The translations under genes and the position numbers were made by a program. Under the pieces are notes generated by a model, which was given only the letters and a program-made list of their open reading frames with translations, searched no databases and was not told the DNA's origin. Below, in pieces: positions 1 through 5,982 of a stretch of DNA of 7,253 nucleotides; position 1 is the stretch's first letter, and each line of letters begins with the position of its first letter. The stretch spans positions 1 through 7,253 of the forward strand of contig JAPLSD010000098.1 of assembly GCA_026398835.1 (NCBI GenBank), written 5' to 3'. This DNA is from Pseudomonas sp. Lineage in GTDB: Bacteria; Pseudomonadota; Gammaproteobacteria; Pseudomonadales; Pseudomonadaceae.

Positions 1-71
1 CCGCTTAAGTAGTACAAGCCGAGAAAAATCGGCAAGAACAAAAACAGGAACACATTGGATGAGAAAACCAT
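1..71 (-). CDS. algI: AlgI N-terminus, alginate O-acetylation protein (partial, runs off left edge)
   Basis: The 23 complete codons from ATG at 71 to the window edge read MVFSSNVFLFLFLPIFLG followed by LYYLS. I recognise this as the N-terminus of AlgI, the membrane-bound O-acyltransferase (MBOAT) family protein of the inner membrane. AlgI is thought to take acetyl groups from a cytoplasmic donor and pass them to the periplasm for AlgJ/AlgX to place on mannuronate residues. The visible segment has the start of a hydrophobic first membrane helix with an FLFLFLP core. The catalytic histidine region lies outside the window. The start is supported by a GGAGAGG ribosome binding site at 77-83, five bases upstream. 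It follows algL in the same orientation, as in the canonical operon, but after a 199-base gap. The identification rests on a short stretch that matches the family very closely as I remember it. Confidence 0.93.
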   Translation of the reverse strand, partial: MVFSSNVFLFLFLPIFLGLYYLS

Positions 72-76
72 CCCGA

Positions 77-83
77 CCTCTCC
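77..83 (-). promoter_or_regulatory. Ribosome binding site of algI
   Basis: GGAGAGG on the minus strand, five bases from the ATG at 71. It is the strongest Shine-Dalgarno match in the window, fitting a gene that is not translationally coupled to its upstream neighbour. Confidence 0.8.
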
Positions 84-87
84 ATGT

Positions 88-102
88 TTAACCAACAGTT
101 AA
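88..102. repeat. Small inverted repeat next to the algI ribosome binding site
   Basis: TTAAC at 88-92 and GTTAA at 98-102 are perfect inverted copies around a 5-base loop. The arm ends four bases before the algI Shine-Dalgarno sequence at 77-83. It could be a weak hairpin in the algI leader or a small protein-binding half-site pair. The stem is short and A/T-rich, so it may be chance. Confidence 0.35.
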
Positions 103-111
103 GGGCCAGAG

Positions 112-143
112 CCCCCCAAACCCCCCACGAAAAACGGGGGGTT
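112..143 (-). other. G/C-run hairpin with two competing partners in the algI leader
   Basis: On the + strand, C6 at 112-117, AAA, then C6 at 121-126 are followed by G6 at 136-141. In the algI transcript (minus strand) this gives one C6 run followed by two G6 runs. The near G run can form an eight-base-pair stem (119-126 with 136-143, including two A-T pairs) over a nine-base loop. The far G run (112-117) could replace it. The structure resembles an intrinsic terminator or attenuator hairpin. However, only three T residues follow it on the minus strand, so a complete terminator is not supported. It sits about 40 bases upstream of the algI start. Confidence 0.5.
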
Positions 144-154
144 ATTACGTTTCA

Positions 155-265
155 GATCGTTCCCACGCTCTGCGTGGGAATGCAGCCCGTGACGCTCCGC
201 GTCACATGCCAAAGCGGACGCGGAGCGTCCGGTGAGGCATTCCCACGCGGAGCGTGGGAACGATC
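155..265. repeat. Compound palindromic intergenic repeat (four hairpins in mirrored pairs)
   Basis: The element begins gatcgttcccacgc and ends with the inverted complement gcgtgggaacgatc. The outer 29-base arms (155-183 and 237-265) are almost perfect inverted repeats. Each arm is itself a hairpin: ttcccacgc/gcgtgggaa at 160-168/172-180 and at 240-248/252-260. Between them are two further hairpins, gtgacgc/gcgtcac at 189-195/199-205 and ggacgc/gcgtcc at 216-221/225-230, which share a GACGC core and are inverted relative to each other. All four have three-base loops. This is the style of short, non-coding repeats scattered between genes in P. fluorescens-group genomes. It contains no convincing gene. 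In the mRNA it would fold five bases downstream of the algL stop, a position where such hairpins can protect upstream message or reduce downstream expression; that role is inference. Confidence 0.85.
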
Positions 266-270
266 AGCCT

Positions 271-1407
271 TTACGAACCCTTACCGCCTTTTTCATGACT
301 TGGGTCGTAGACCTTGGTCAGGTCGCCACCGAGGCGGAAGCTTTTGAACGGTTGCATCTTGTGTTTGCGTTCGAGCACATCCGGCGGGCAGGTGTAGAGG
401 CTGCAGAAGGGTTCGAGCCAGGCGAATTTCGAGTCGACTTTGAGATCGGTCATGTCCTGGTCTTTACCGTTTTTAGCCTGGAATTCTTCCGGGTCTTTGA
501 CCCCGGCCAGCACTCGGTCACCCAGGCGTTTCAGTGCGCCGTTGTTTTCCGGCCGCAAGTCCACACCGTTGACCTGAGCGAAGCTGGCGATCATCGCCAG
601 CGGCGGCAGGGCATAGTTGTGGTAGGCGAGGGCCCGTTGCTGGCGCTTCAGTTCGTTTGGCAAGAAGCCCTGAGCATCGATTTGATTGGCGCCGACTTTG
701 TATTCCTTCACCGACCAGTCGAACAGGTCGCGGCGATCGGTTGCCACGGCGGTGGCCATGACTGACCACGCAGCCCAGTACGAGTGGTTGTTGGTTTGTT
801 CCAGCGGCAGGTTGTCCCAATCGCTGACCACCTGATCGGCCATTTTGCTGAACCAGGCTTCGATCAATTGCGACTCTTGCTGGTGGGTCGCCAACGGGTG
901 CGAGTCGGAGAACTTCAAGCGGATGTAGGACGACGCCATGCTGCCCAATGCCCATTTGCGCATGGACTTGCCGGTATGGTTGAAATCCTTGGACATCAGT
1001 GCATCGGCTTTGGCCCAGGCGGTCAACCAGCTCAGGGTACATTCGAGCTGTTCTGGACGACCGTCACGCATGAACTGCATCACCCGTTTGCTGGTGCCAC
1101 GCTCCAGTTTGGTGATGTCGGCGGTGGCATCGCGGAAGGCCTTTTCCGACTCCTCGTTGAGGGTCGAACGGGCCTTGTCGGAGCCTTCGTATTTGCTGCG
1201 AAATTGCAGTTTCTGGGTGTACGGCGCGGGCATTGTGTCGCAGCCCTCGGCGTTTTCACCGGTCTTGATTTTTTCTATCGGCGCGAAGTAACCCTGAGGC
1301 GGGCGCAATGGCGCTGCCGCCTGTGCGGTGCCTGCGAAAATGGCCAGGCCCAGCAGGGTCGGCGCCAGCCGTTTTTTCATCGTCAGTGTTCGAGTTCTAG
1401 CGTGCAT
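271..1407 (-). CDS. algL: AlgL, periplasmic poly(beta-D-mannuronate) lyase
   Basis: This is an alginate lyase of polysaccharide lyase family 5. It cleaves mannuronate-rich polymer by beta-elimination in the periplasm, clearing alginate that fails to be exported and possibly serving in the biosynthetic complex. From the start at 1407 it is 378 residues, close to the usual size. A signal peptide (core [13 protein letters not shown]) ends near AQA at residue 30. The family motifs [10 protein letters not shown] (143-152) and NNHSYW (206-211) are present. By alignment with remembered P. aeruginosa AlgL, the catalytic or substrate residues are K72, N207, H208, R255 and Y262, all intact. An in-frame ATG at 1419 overlaps the algX stop as ATGA, but TGAGG at 1414-1418 is six bases from the ATG at 1407, so I prefer the latter. 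A third ATG at 1380 would still leave a signal peptide but lacks a good ribosome site. The TAA stop at 273-271 is followed at once by the palindromic repeat. Confidence 0.96.
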   Translation of the reverse strand: MHARTRTLTMKKRLAPTLLGLAIFAGTAQAAAPLRPPQGYFAPIEKIKTGENAEGCDTMPAPYTQKLQFRSKYEGSDKARSTLNEESEKAFRDATADITKLERGTSKRVMQFMRDGRPEQLECTLSWLTAWAKADALMSKDFNHTGKSMRKWALGSMASSYIRLKFSDSHPLATHQQESQLIEAWFSKMADQVVSDWDNLPLEQTNNHSYWAAWSVMATAVATDRRDLFDWSVKEYKVGANQIDAQGFLPNELKRQQRALAYHNYALPPLAMIASFAQVNGVDLRPENNGALKRLGDRVLAGVKDPEEFQAKNGKDQDMTDLKVDSKFAWLEPFCSLYTCPPDVLERKHKMQPFKSFRLGGDLTKVYDPSHEKGGKGS

Positions 1408-1413
1408 AGGTAA

Positions 1414-1418
1414 CCTCA
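1414..1418 (-). promoter_or_regulatory. Ribosome binding site deciding the algL start
   Basis: TGAGG lies six bases before the ATG at 1407. It overlaps both the algX stop codon (1418-1416) and the alternative algL ATG at 1419. This arrangement favours the 1407 start and re-initiation by ribosomes finishing algX. Confidence 0.6.
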
Positions 1419-2864
1419 TTGCCCGGTCTGAGCGGTACGTTGCTCAGCGCCTGGGAAAACGTTGCGTTTGCATACTTTTGCTTCGACTTGCTGCGCAGCG
1501 GCGCCGGCTTCCGGGCCCTCCACTTCAACGGCCAACAGATTTTGCGAGGCCCAGTCTTCGTCAGTGCGCAGTTCAAAGGCGAAACGCCCGTCGGTGTCGG
1601 ATGTTGTCGGTTTGTCGATCTTGATGTCCTCGTGGCGACCGTTCATGTACCAGAGGGTGGCGTGCAAGGTTTTCACCGATGGGTCGGCGAAACGGATGTC
1701 GACCTGATGACTGCTGTTGCGCAGGTCCATGTTTTTACTGTTGACCATCAGCGCGTTCTTGCCAGGCTTGAGGCTGGCGCTGCCGGTCATCTGCGCATCT
1801 TTACCTTCGCAACCGTTGTCGAGTAGCGCCATCATCTGCCGGTAAATGGTTTCCTGATCGAGGCGATACAGGGGCGAGAATTCCCAGATAAGAATCTTCG
1901 GTGGTTTTTTCTGGAACTCTTCGCTGCCCAGGTACTGCAACATCGAGCCTTCCAGACCACCGCCGGGAAAGGCGACGTTGAGGATGTCAGCGCCGATGGC
2001 TTCCTCCAGGAAACCGGCGAAGTTGTAGTTCTTGCCGCTGTGGCTGGTGCCGACCAAGGTAATTTCCGGATTCCCGGATTCACCGAACAGATCACCGTCC
2101 GCCGCCTCACCTTTTGGCTCGGTGGTGAACTGATCCATATACTGGATCGCATAGCTGGTGCCACAGAGTTGACCGGCCATGTTGTGCAACGTTCCGGTCT
2201 TGCCCATGCGACCCGACTTGTGGGATTCGAATTCACGCTTGGGAATGTCTGCGAAGGCCGGAATTTGCTTGATTTTTTCGCCGACGATTTTCGCTGTGCG
2301 CTGAGCGCCGTACGGGGTCCAGTGCTGGTCACCGCGGAAGTAGAAATCGTGGGCCGGCAGTTCGTCGCCCAATTGCTCATTGGTCAACGGCGACAGGTCT
2401 GGCACCACATAACCCATGGCGGCGAAACGCCCGAGCATGGTTTTGTAGTTGCTCAGCGCCTTGTCGAAATCGAATTTGGCTTTTTCTTCCGGGTTCAGTT
2501 TGTTGCGGTTCACCAGGCCACGGGTCGGCTGGTAAACCACCACCAGTTCCACGCCTTTGCTCTTGAACGCGTCATGCAGTTCTTTCATGCGTCTGTAGCC
2601 TGCAGGCGAGGTGTCGAACTCGGTGCGCAAATCTTCCTGAGTCCGGAACAGCCAGTCGCCCTGAGCTTGTATCAGCGTGGTGAAGTTCTGCTGATAGCGG
2701 GTGGTGTAGTTCTTCGCGTCGTGGGCTTGCGGGCACAGGTTGCAGCACGGCTCGGCGCTGAAGTTCGGCTTCTGGACATCGTCGGCGCGTGCGCCACCGC
2801 TGGCGGCAAGAATGGCCATGGTCAGGCCCGAGAGGCTGAGTAGTTTGATCATGTGTGGGTGCAT
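1416..2864 (-). CDS. algX: AlgX, periplasmic alginate O-acetyltransferase
   Basis: AlgX is the terminal acetyltransferase that adds acetyl groups to mannuronate in the periplasm. It belongs to the SGNH-like fold shared with AlgJ and also binds AlgK. From the start at 2864 it has 482 residues, as expected. The signal peptide ends near GARA at residue 27. The catalytic domain carries a DxH motif (GDQHW, D179 and H181) and the serine motif GTSHSG (S274). The spacing between these (93 residues from His to Ser) equals that in P. aeruginosa AlgX (H176, S269), so the Asp-His-Ser triad is intact. The C-terminal ~140 residues correspond to the carbohydrate-binding module. Six cysteines follow the signal peptide (40, 41, 44, 234, 352, 465), and the last three match family disulfide positions. 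The longest frame starts at 2873, only two bases after the algG stop. GAGG at 2874-2877 is well spaced only for 2864. The stop TGA overlaps an upstream ATG of algL. Confidence 0.96.
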   Translation of the reverse strand: MHPHMIKLLSLSGLTMAILAASGGARADDVQKPNFSAEPCCNLCPQAHDAKNYTTRYQQNFTTLIQAQGDWLFRTQEDLRTEFDTSPAGYRRMKELHDAFKSKGVELVVVYQPTRGLVNRNKLNPEEKAKFDFDKALSNYKTMLGRFAAMGYVVPDLSPLTNEQLGDELPAHDFYFRGDQHWTPYGAQRTAKIVGEKIKQIPAFADIPKREFESHKSGRMGKTGTLHNMAGQLCGTSYAIQYMDQFTTEPKGEAADGDLFGESGNPEITLVGTSHSGKNYNFAGFLEEAIGADILNVAFPGGGLEGSMLQYLGSEEFQKKPPKILIWEFSPLYRLDQETIYRQMMALLDNGCEGKDAQMTGSASLKPGKNALMVNSKNMDLRNSSHQVDIRFADPSVKTLHATLWYMNGRHEDIKIDKPTTSDTDGRFAFELRTDEDWASQNLLAVEVEGPEAGAAAQQVEAKVCKRNVFPGAEQRTAQTGQ

Positions 2865-2873
2865 AAAGGTCAT

Positions 2874-2877
2874 CCTC
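2874..2877 (-). promoter_or_regulatory. Ribosome binding site deciding the algX start
   Basis: GAGG overlaps the algG stop codon. It is nine bases from the ATG at 2864 but directly abuts the ATG at 2873, which makes the earlier ATG a poor start. Confidence 0.5.
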
Positions 2878-4468
2878 AGTCCCGCATTTCGGTCTGGCGT
2901 TCGACAGGGTCGATGAGCACGGCTTTCTGCTGGCGCACCAGCAGGTCGAGAATTTCATCCTGGCGCTCGCCGAGAATTCCCGAGAAGCTGATGCCACTGG
3001 ATTTGGTCGGAGCGAGCATCGATACCCGGTACAGCTCGACGCTGAGCGGCGAGTCGATGGACAACGGTCCGCTGCCGTTGGCGGCCAGTTCGCCACCGAC
3101 CACGATCAGCGAGACCTGGGCATCGAACGGGTCGAGCTTGATGTCACGATCAGTGTCGGTGAGGTCCTTGATGTGGCCGTAGACGCCGGTCAGGCCATTG
3201 TTCATGGCGAGGTTTTCATAGAGGCGAATATTCACGCTGTTACGAACGCGGATGCCGTGACGTCGGTTGCTGATCACCCTGTTGCCCCACAGCAGGTTAT
3301 TAGCGCTCTCGTAGAGCGTGATGCCGTCGGTGTGGTTCTTGTAGATCTCGTTGTAGGCGATCAGGTTGTTGACGCTGTTACGGTCGATCACCAGGCCCGA
3401 CAGGTTGTTGTCGTAGCTGCGGTTGTTGAAGATGAAGCTGTCGTTGACCTCACGGGAAATGATGATTCCGTGCTTTTTTTTGGTCCCGTACACCGTGTTG
3501 TCAGCAATGATCAGACCGTGGGAACGGTCATGGGGATCGATGCCGTAGACGATGTTGTCGCGGTAGGTATTGCCCTTGACTACAAAGTCGCGGGTCTCGT
3601 AGCAGTAGAACCCGTACCACATGTCCGAGAACTCGGAGCCGACGATCCAGCCCGTGGGTTCCGGGCGCTTGAGCACCTTGGCCATGTTCGGCGTGTATTG
3701 GGAAATACTCACGCCGTAGGACTTACTGTTGGAGTAACCGAAGCTGGCCATTTTGCTATTGACGATGTAGGTCTCGGTACCCCCCCAGGACAACAGGAAT
3801 GGACGGAACTCTTTCGGCGAACGGAAGGTTGCCGGGCCGTTTTCCTTTTCGCGCCAGCCGGTGATTTTGGTGTCACGCACGAACAGCTGACCATCGTTGA
3901 CCATGAACGAACCGGCTTCCTGGGACAGGCGCAGCTCTTGGGTCTGTTTGTCGATTTCGAGGATGCCTTTACGGCCGACCACGATCGGCAATTTGGCCAG
4001 GAACACACCGGGCGAAGTCTCGCTGATGTACTGCTTGGGCAAGTGCCTGGTCAGGTCCTTGAGGTTCATGTAACCGTCGTCGATAAAGATCGCCTGGGGA
4101 ATGCCATGCTGACGCACCACCCACTCGGCCATCTTGTTATCGCCGCCGATGAAGTCCTTCAGCGCGTCTTCCTGCATCATTCGCCGCACGCTGACCTTGC
4201 CGGGTTTGCTGCGCACGATTTTTGCTGCAGCCGCTTCGGCGGTGTAGCCGGAGATGTCTGGCAGTTTCGGTTTGGCCAGTTCCAGCGAGGCGATCGGTGC
4301 GCTGGTGACGGTGTAGGTTTTCGCCTGTTGCAGCCCCTTGGCCACGGTCGCCGGTTTGCTCTGGTCGTTTGAAACACCCGGTTCGACGCTGGCGAACGCG
4401 GCGGTGCTGGCCAGCAGCAGCGCGCCGGCCAACAGGCTGATCGAGCCCTTGATGGCTTGACTGTTCAT
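2876..4468 (-). CDS. algG: AlgG, periplasmic mannuronan C5-epimerase
   Basis: AlgG converts beta-D-mannuronate to alpha-L-guluronate within the polymer and is also part of the periplasmic complex that shields the chain from AlgL. From 4468 it has 530 residues, near the family size. A signal peptide (SLLAGALLLASTAAFA) ends at about residue 26. The central and C-terminal part is a right-handed parallel beta-helix, visible as repeated short N-rich turns (for example NNLLWGNRVISNRRHGIRVR). The catalytic DPHDR motif is at 311-315, with H313 as the likely base. R339, 26 residues later as in the P. syringae enzyme, is the likely carboxylate-neutralising arginine. The frame can begin at 4495, where the ATG shares its A with the algE stop (TGATG). 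I prefer 4468 because GGGAG at 4477-4481 is eight bases upstream and the shorter form has a compact signal peptide. An A8 run lies at 3481-3474 and a G7 run at 3786-3780 of the coding strand. Confidence 0.96.
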   Translation of the reverse strand: MNSQAIKGSISLLAGALLLASTAAFASVEPGVSNDQSKPATVAKGLQQAKTYTVTSAPIASLELAKPKLPDISGYTAEAAAAKIVRSKPGKVSVRRMMQEDALKDFIGGDNKMAEWVVRQHGIPQAIFIDDGYMNLKDLTRHLPKQYISETSPGVFLAKLPIVVGRKGILEIDKQTQELRLSQEAGSFMVNDGQLFVRDTKITGWREKENGPATFRSPKEFRPFLLSWGGTETYIVNSKMASFGYSNSKSYGVSISQYTPNMAKVLKRPEPTGWIVGSEFSDMWYGFYCYETRDFVVKGNTYRDNIVYGIDPHDRSHGLIIADNTVYGTKKKHGIIISREVNDSFIFNNRSYDNNLSGLVIDRNSVNNLIAYNEIYKNHTDGITLYESANNLLWGNRVISNRRHGIRVRNSVNIRLYENLAMNNGLTGVYGHIKDLTDTDRDIKLDPFDAQVSLIVVGGELAANGSGPLSIDSPLSVELYRVSMLAPTKSSGISFSGILGERQDEILDLLVRQQKAVLIDPVERQTEMRD

Positions 4469-4476
4469 CTCACGCA

Positions 4477-4481
4477 CTCCC
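4477..4481 (-). promoter_or_regulatory. Ribosome binding site deciding the algG start
   Basis: GGGAG lies eight bases from the ATG at 4468. The alternative ATG at 4495 has only a GGAAG inside the end of algE, five bases upstream, so both starts remain possible. Confidence 0.5.
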
Positions 4482-4494
4482 TTGGCAGCTCTCA

Positions 4495-5982
4495 TCAGAA
4501 CTTCCAGATGACATCGATAAAGGCGCGATGCATGTAGGAGTCGACTTCTTTGCCGTAAGCGTCGCCAGGCTTGAACACACCGCCGCGAAAACGCACCAGC
4601 GCCGAAGGTTCATCGATGGACTGGCTCAGCGCGGCCGGCAGCAGGCCTTGCTTGAAGTACTTGGTGACCACCAGGTCCATTTCCTGACCGAGGTCTGTCT
4701 TGCCGTCTGCGAGCGGCAGCGATGTGCTGGAGATCACTGCATCGGTGGTGTTGTCAGTGGTGTTTTCGACAGCGTTGATACCGTTGTTGCCGATCGGCTT
4801 GCTGCCATCGACGCGCCAGAACTTGTGGTAGATCAGGCTGGCGTCATAGTCATCACGCAGCATCCAGGAGCCGAACAGAGTGGCGGTCTGCATGTTGCTC
4901 ATTTCGCCGCGGAACGCTTCGCCGAAACGGTGAACCCGCGAGCGGGTACCGGTGTAGTTCGAGCGGTTGCTTTCCAGACCGTTCTGCTCGTAATCGGCAC
5001 TGGCGCGGGCGTAGGCCCCACCGACTTGCCAGTTTGGATCGAGACGCAGGCGGATACCCAGGTCGGTGGCCCAGCCGTTGACGCTGCTGCTGTTTTTGGG
5101 GTCGACCGCAGGGGTGCCTTGGGCGGTCAGCGGGTTAACGGTGTCGCGTTTACCGCTCAGGCCCGTGACGCTGCCCCAGTAATTGACAGTGTTGGTGTTG
5201 CGATAGTTGTAAGCATCGCTGTTGGCTTCCAGACCGATCCAGGTCAGGTCGCCGTTCTGTTTCTTGTCGAGCGAGTCGGGCGCTTCACCGGGCACTGGAT
5301 AGTCGAGTTTGCCGTCATCGTGAGTGTGATGAGCGCGCACGCCGACCCAATTGCCGGGTGTCCACTGGGTGGAGACATCGCCGTAGATGTGCAGGCGATC
5401 CTTGTCCTTGGGCGCCAGCTCGGTGAGGTCGGTGCGGTATTCGCTGAAGCGTTCGGCGGCGCCGACGTTGGCCCGCAACAAGGTGGTGTCAAAGGTCCAG
5501 TTCAGGGCTTCGATGTTGGTGTCGCGCCATTGGCCGTCGTCGTTGTGCAGGCGTTGGCGACCGAGTTTCAGTTGCTCGCCGGGGTAGGGCGTCAGGCCGC
5601 TGTAGCCGACCCAGAATTCGCGCATCGCCAGGTAATTCTTTTTACTGGTGCGACCATTGTCACTGTTGCTCTGCGTGCCGCTGCTACCAGACTGTTGCAG
5701 GGTATCGGTCTCGACGATGTCGGTCGAGGTCACGGCCTGGCCCATGGCATAGGCGCTCCAGTTACCGCTTTCGCCATAGACCCACGGGCGCAGGTCGAGG
5801 CCGACACCGTTGACGTCGCCTCCGGGACGGGTGCCCAGATCAGTGTCAGCTTCCGATTCGCCAGTGGCTTTCACTTCCAGGCCATAGTTTTTGGTGTCGG
5901 TCAGGGCTGCCAATGTCGGGCAAGACCACAACAGAGCGAATGTCAGGCCAATGCCGGCCTGAACGAATGGATTCAACTTCAT
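4495..5982 (-). CDS. algE: AlgE, outer-membrane alginate export porin
   Basis: AlgE is the 18-stranded beta-barrel through which alginate leaves the cell; its pore is lined with basic residues. The 495-residue product starts with a signal peptide that likely ends at PTLA (residue 25). The rest alternates polar and hydrophobic residues in strand-length segments and ends with a terminal aromatic strand (AFIDVIWKF), the usual outer-membrane assembly signal. Family landmarks include [10 protein letters not shown] (64-73), [19 protein letters not shown] (138-156) and [19 protein letters not shown] (461-479). Two Ser/Asn/Thr/Gly-rich stretches (about 96-115 and 399-420) look like long surface or periplasmic loops. 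The start at 5982 overlaps the algK stop by four bases (ATGA) and is served by GAGGA at 5989-5993, six bases upstream. The stop overlaps an ATG of algG by one base. Confidence 0.97.
   Translation of the reverse strand: MKLNPFVQAGIGLTFALLWSCPTLAALTDTKNYGLEVKATGESEADTDLGTRPGGDVNGVGLDLRPWVYGESGNWSAYAMGQAVTSTDIVETDTLQQSGSSGTQSNSDNGRTSKKNYLAMREFWVGYSGLTPYPGEQLKLGRQRLHNDDGQWRDTNIEALNWTFDTTLLRANVGAAERFSEYRTDLTELAPKDKDRLHIYGDVSTQWTPGNWVGVRAHHTHDDGKLDYPVPGEAPDSLDKKQNGDLTWIGLEANSDAYNYRNTNTVNYWGSVTGLSGKRDTVNPLTAQGTPAVDPKNSSSVNGWATDLGIRLRLDPNWQVGGAYARASADYEQNGLESNRSNYTGTRSRVHRFGEAFRGEMSNMQTATLFGSWMLRDDYDASLIYHKFWRVDGSKPIGNNGINAVENTTDNTTDAVISSTSLPLADGKTDLGQEMDLVVTKYFKQGLLPAALSQSIDEPSALVRFRGGVFKPGDAYGKEVDSYMHRAFIDVIWKF

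Larger units (their letters stand above)
72..270. other. algL-algI intergenic region
   Basis: This is the only long gap in an otherwise contiguous operon segment. In the transcription direction it holds the four-hairpin palindrome (265-155), the G/C-run hairpin (143-112), a small inverted repeat (102-88) and the algI ribosome binding site (83-77). I see no gene in it. A TAATAA sequence on the minus strand at 147-142 could be a -10 element, but no -35 partner is recognisable. From memory, internal promoters, including one upstream of algI, have been reported in the P. aeruginosa operon, so a promoter here is plausible but not shown by the sequence. Confidence 0.7.

Noticed and set aside
119..143. 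Intrinsic terminator for algL or for a + strand transcript
   Set aside because: The stem is strong, but no proper T run follows on either strand (TTT then G6 on minus, TTATTACG on plus), and a full terminator inside this operon would cut off algI onward.
142..147. TAATAA as a -10 element of an internal algI promoter on the minus strand
   Set aside because: No -35 sequence is visible at the right distance and no alternative sigma-factor motif was recognised. A promoter in the gap is possible, but this site is not supported.
155..265. CRISPR-like array from the repeated ttcccacgc units
   Set aside because: The units are inverted hairpin arms, not direct repeats with uniform spacers, and no cas genes are present.
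84..347. Small + strand open frame through the algL-algI gap
   Set aside because: Its sequence is a translation of the palindromic repeat and the end of algL, so it is not a plausible gene.
784..2843. Several + strand frames of 100-270 codons opposite algL and algX
   Set aside because: All are covered by well-supported genes on the minus strand and none shows a recognisable domain or start signal.
3173..4372. Open frame of 399 codons on the + strand, antisense to algG
   Set aside because: It is Val/Asp/Gln-rich with repetitive composition typical of a shadow frame, and algG on the other strand is a clear family member with intact catalytic motifs.
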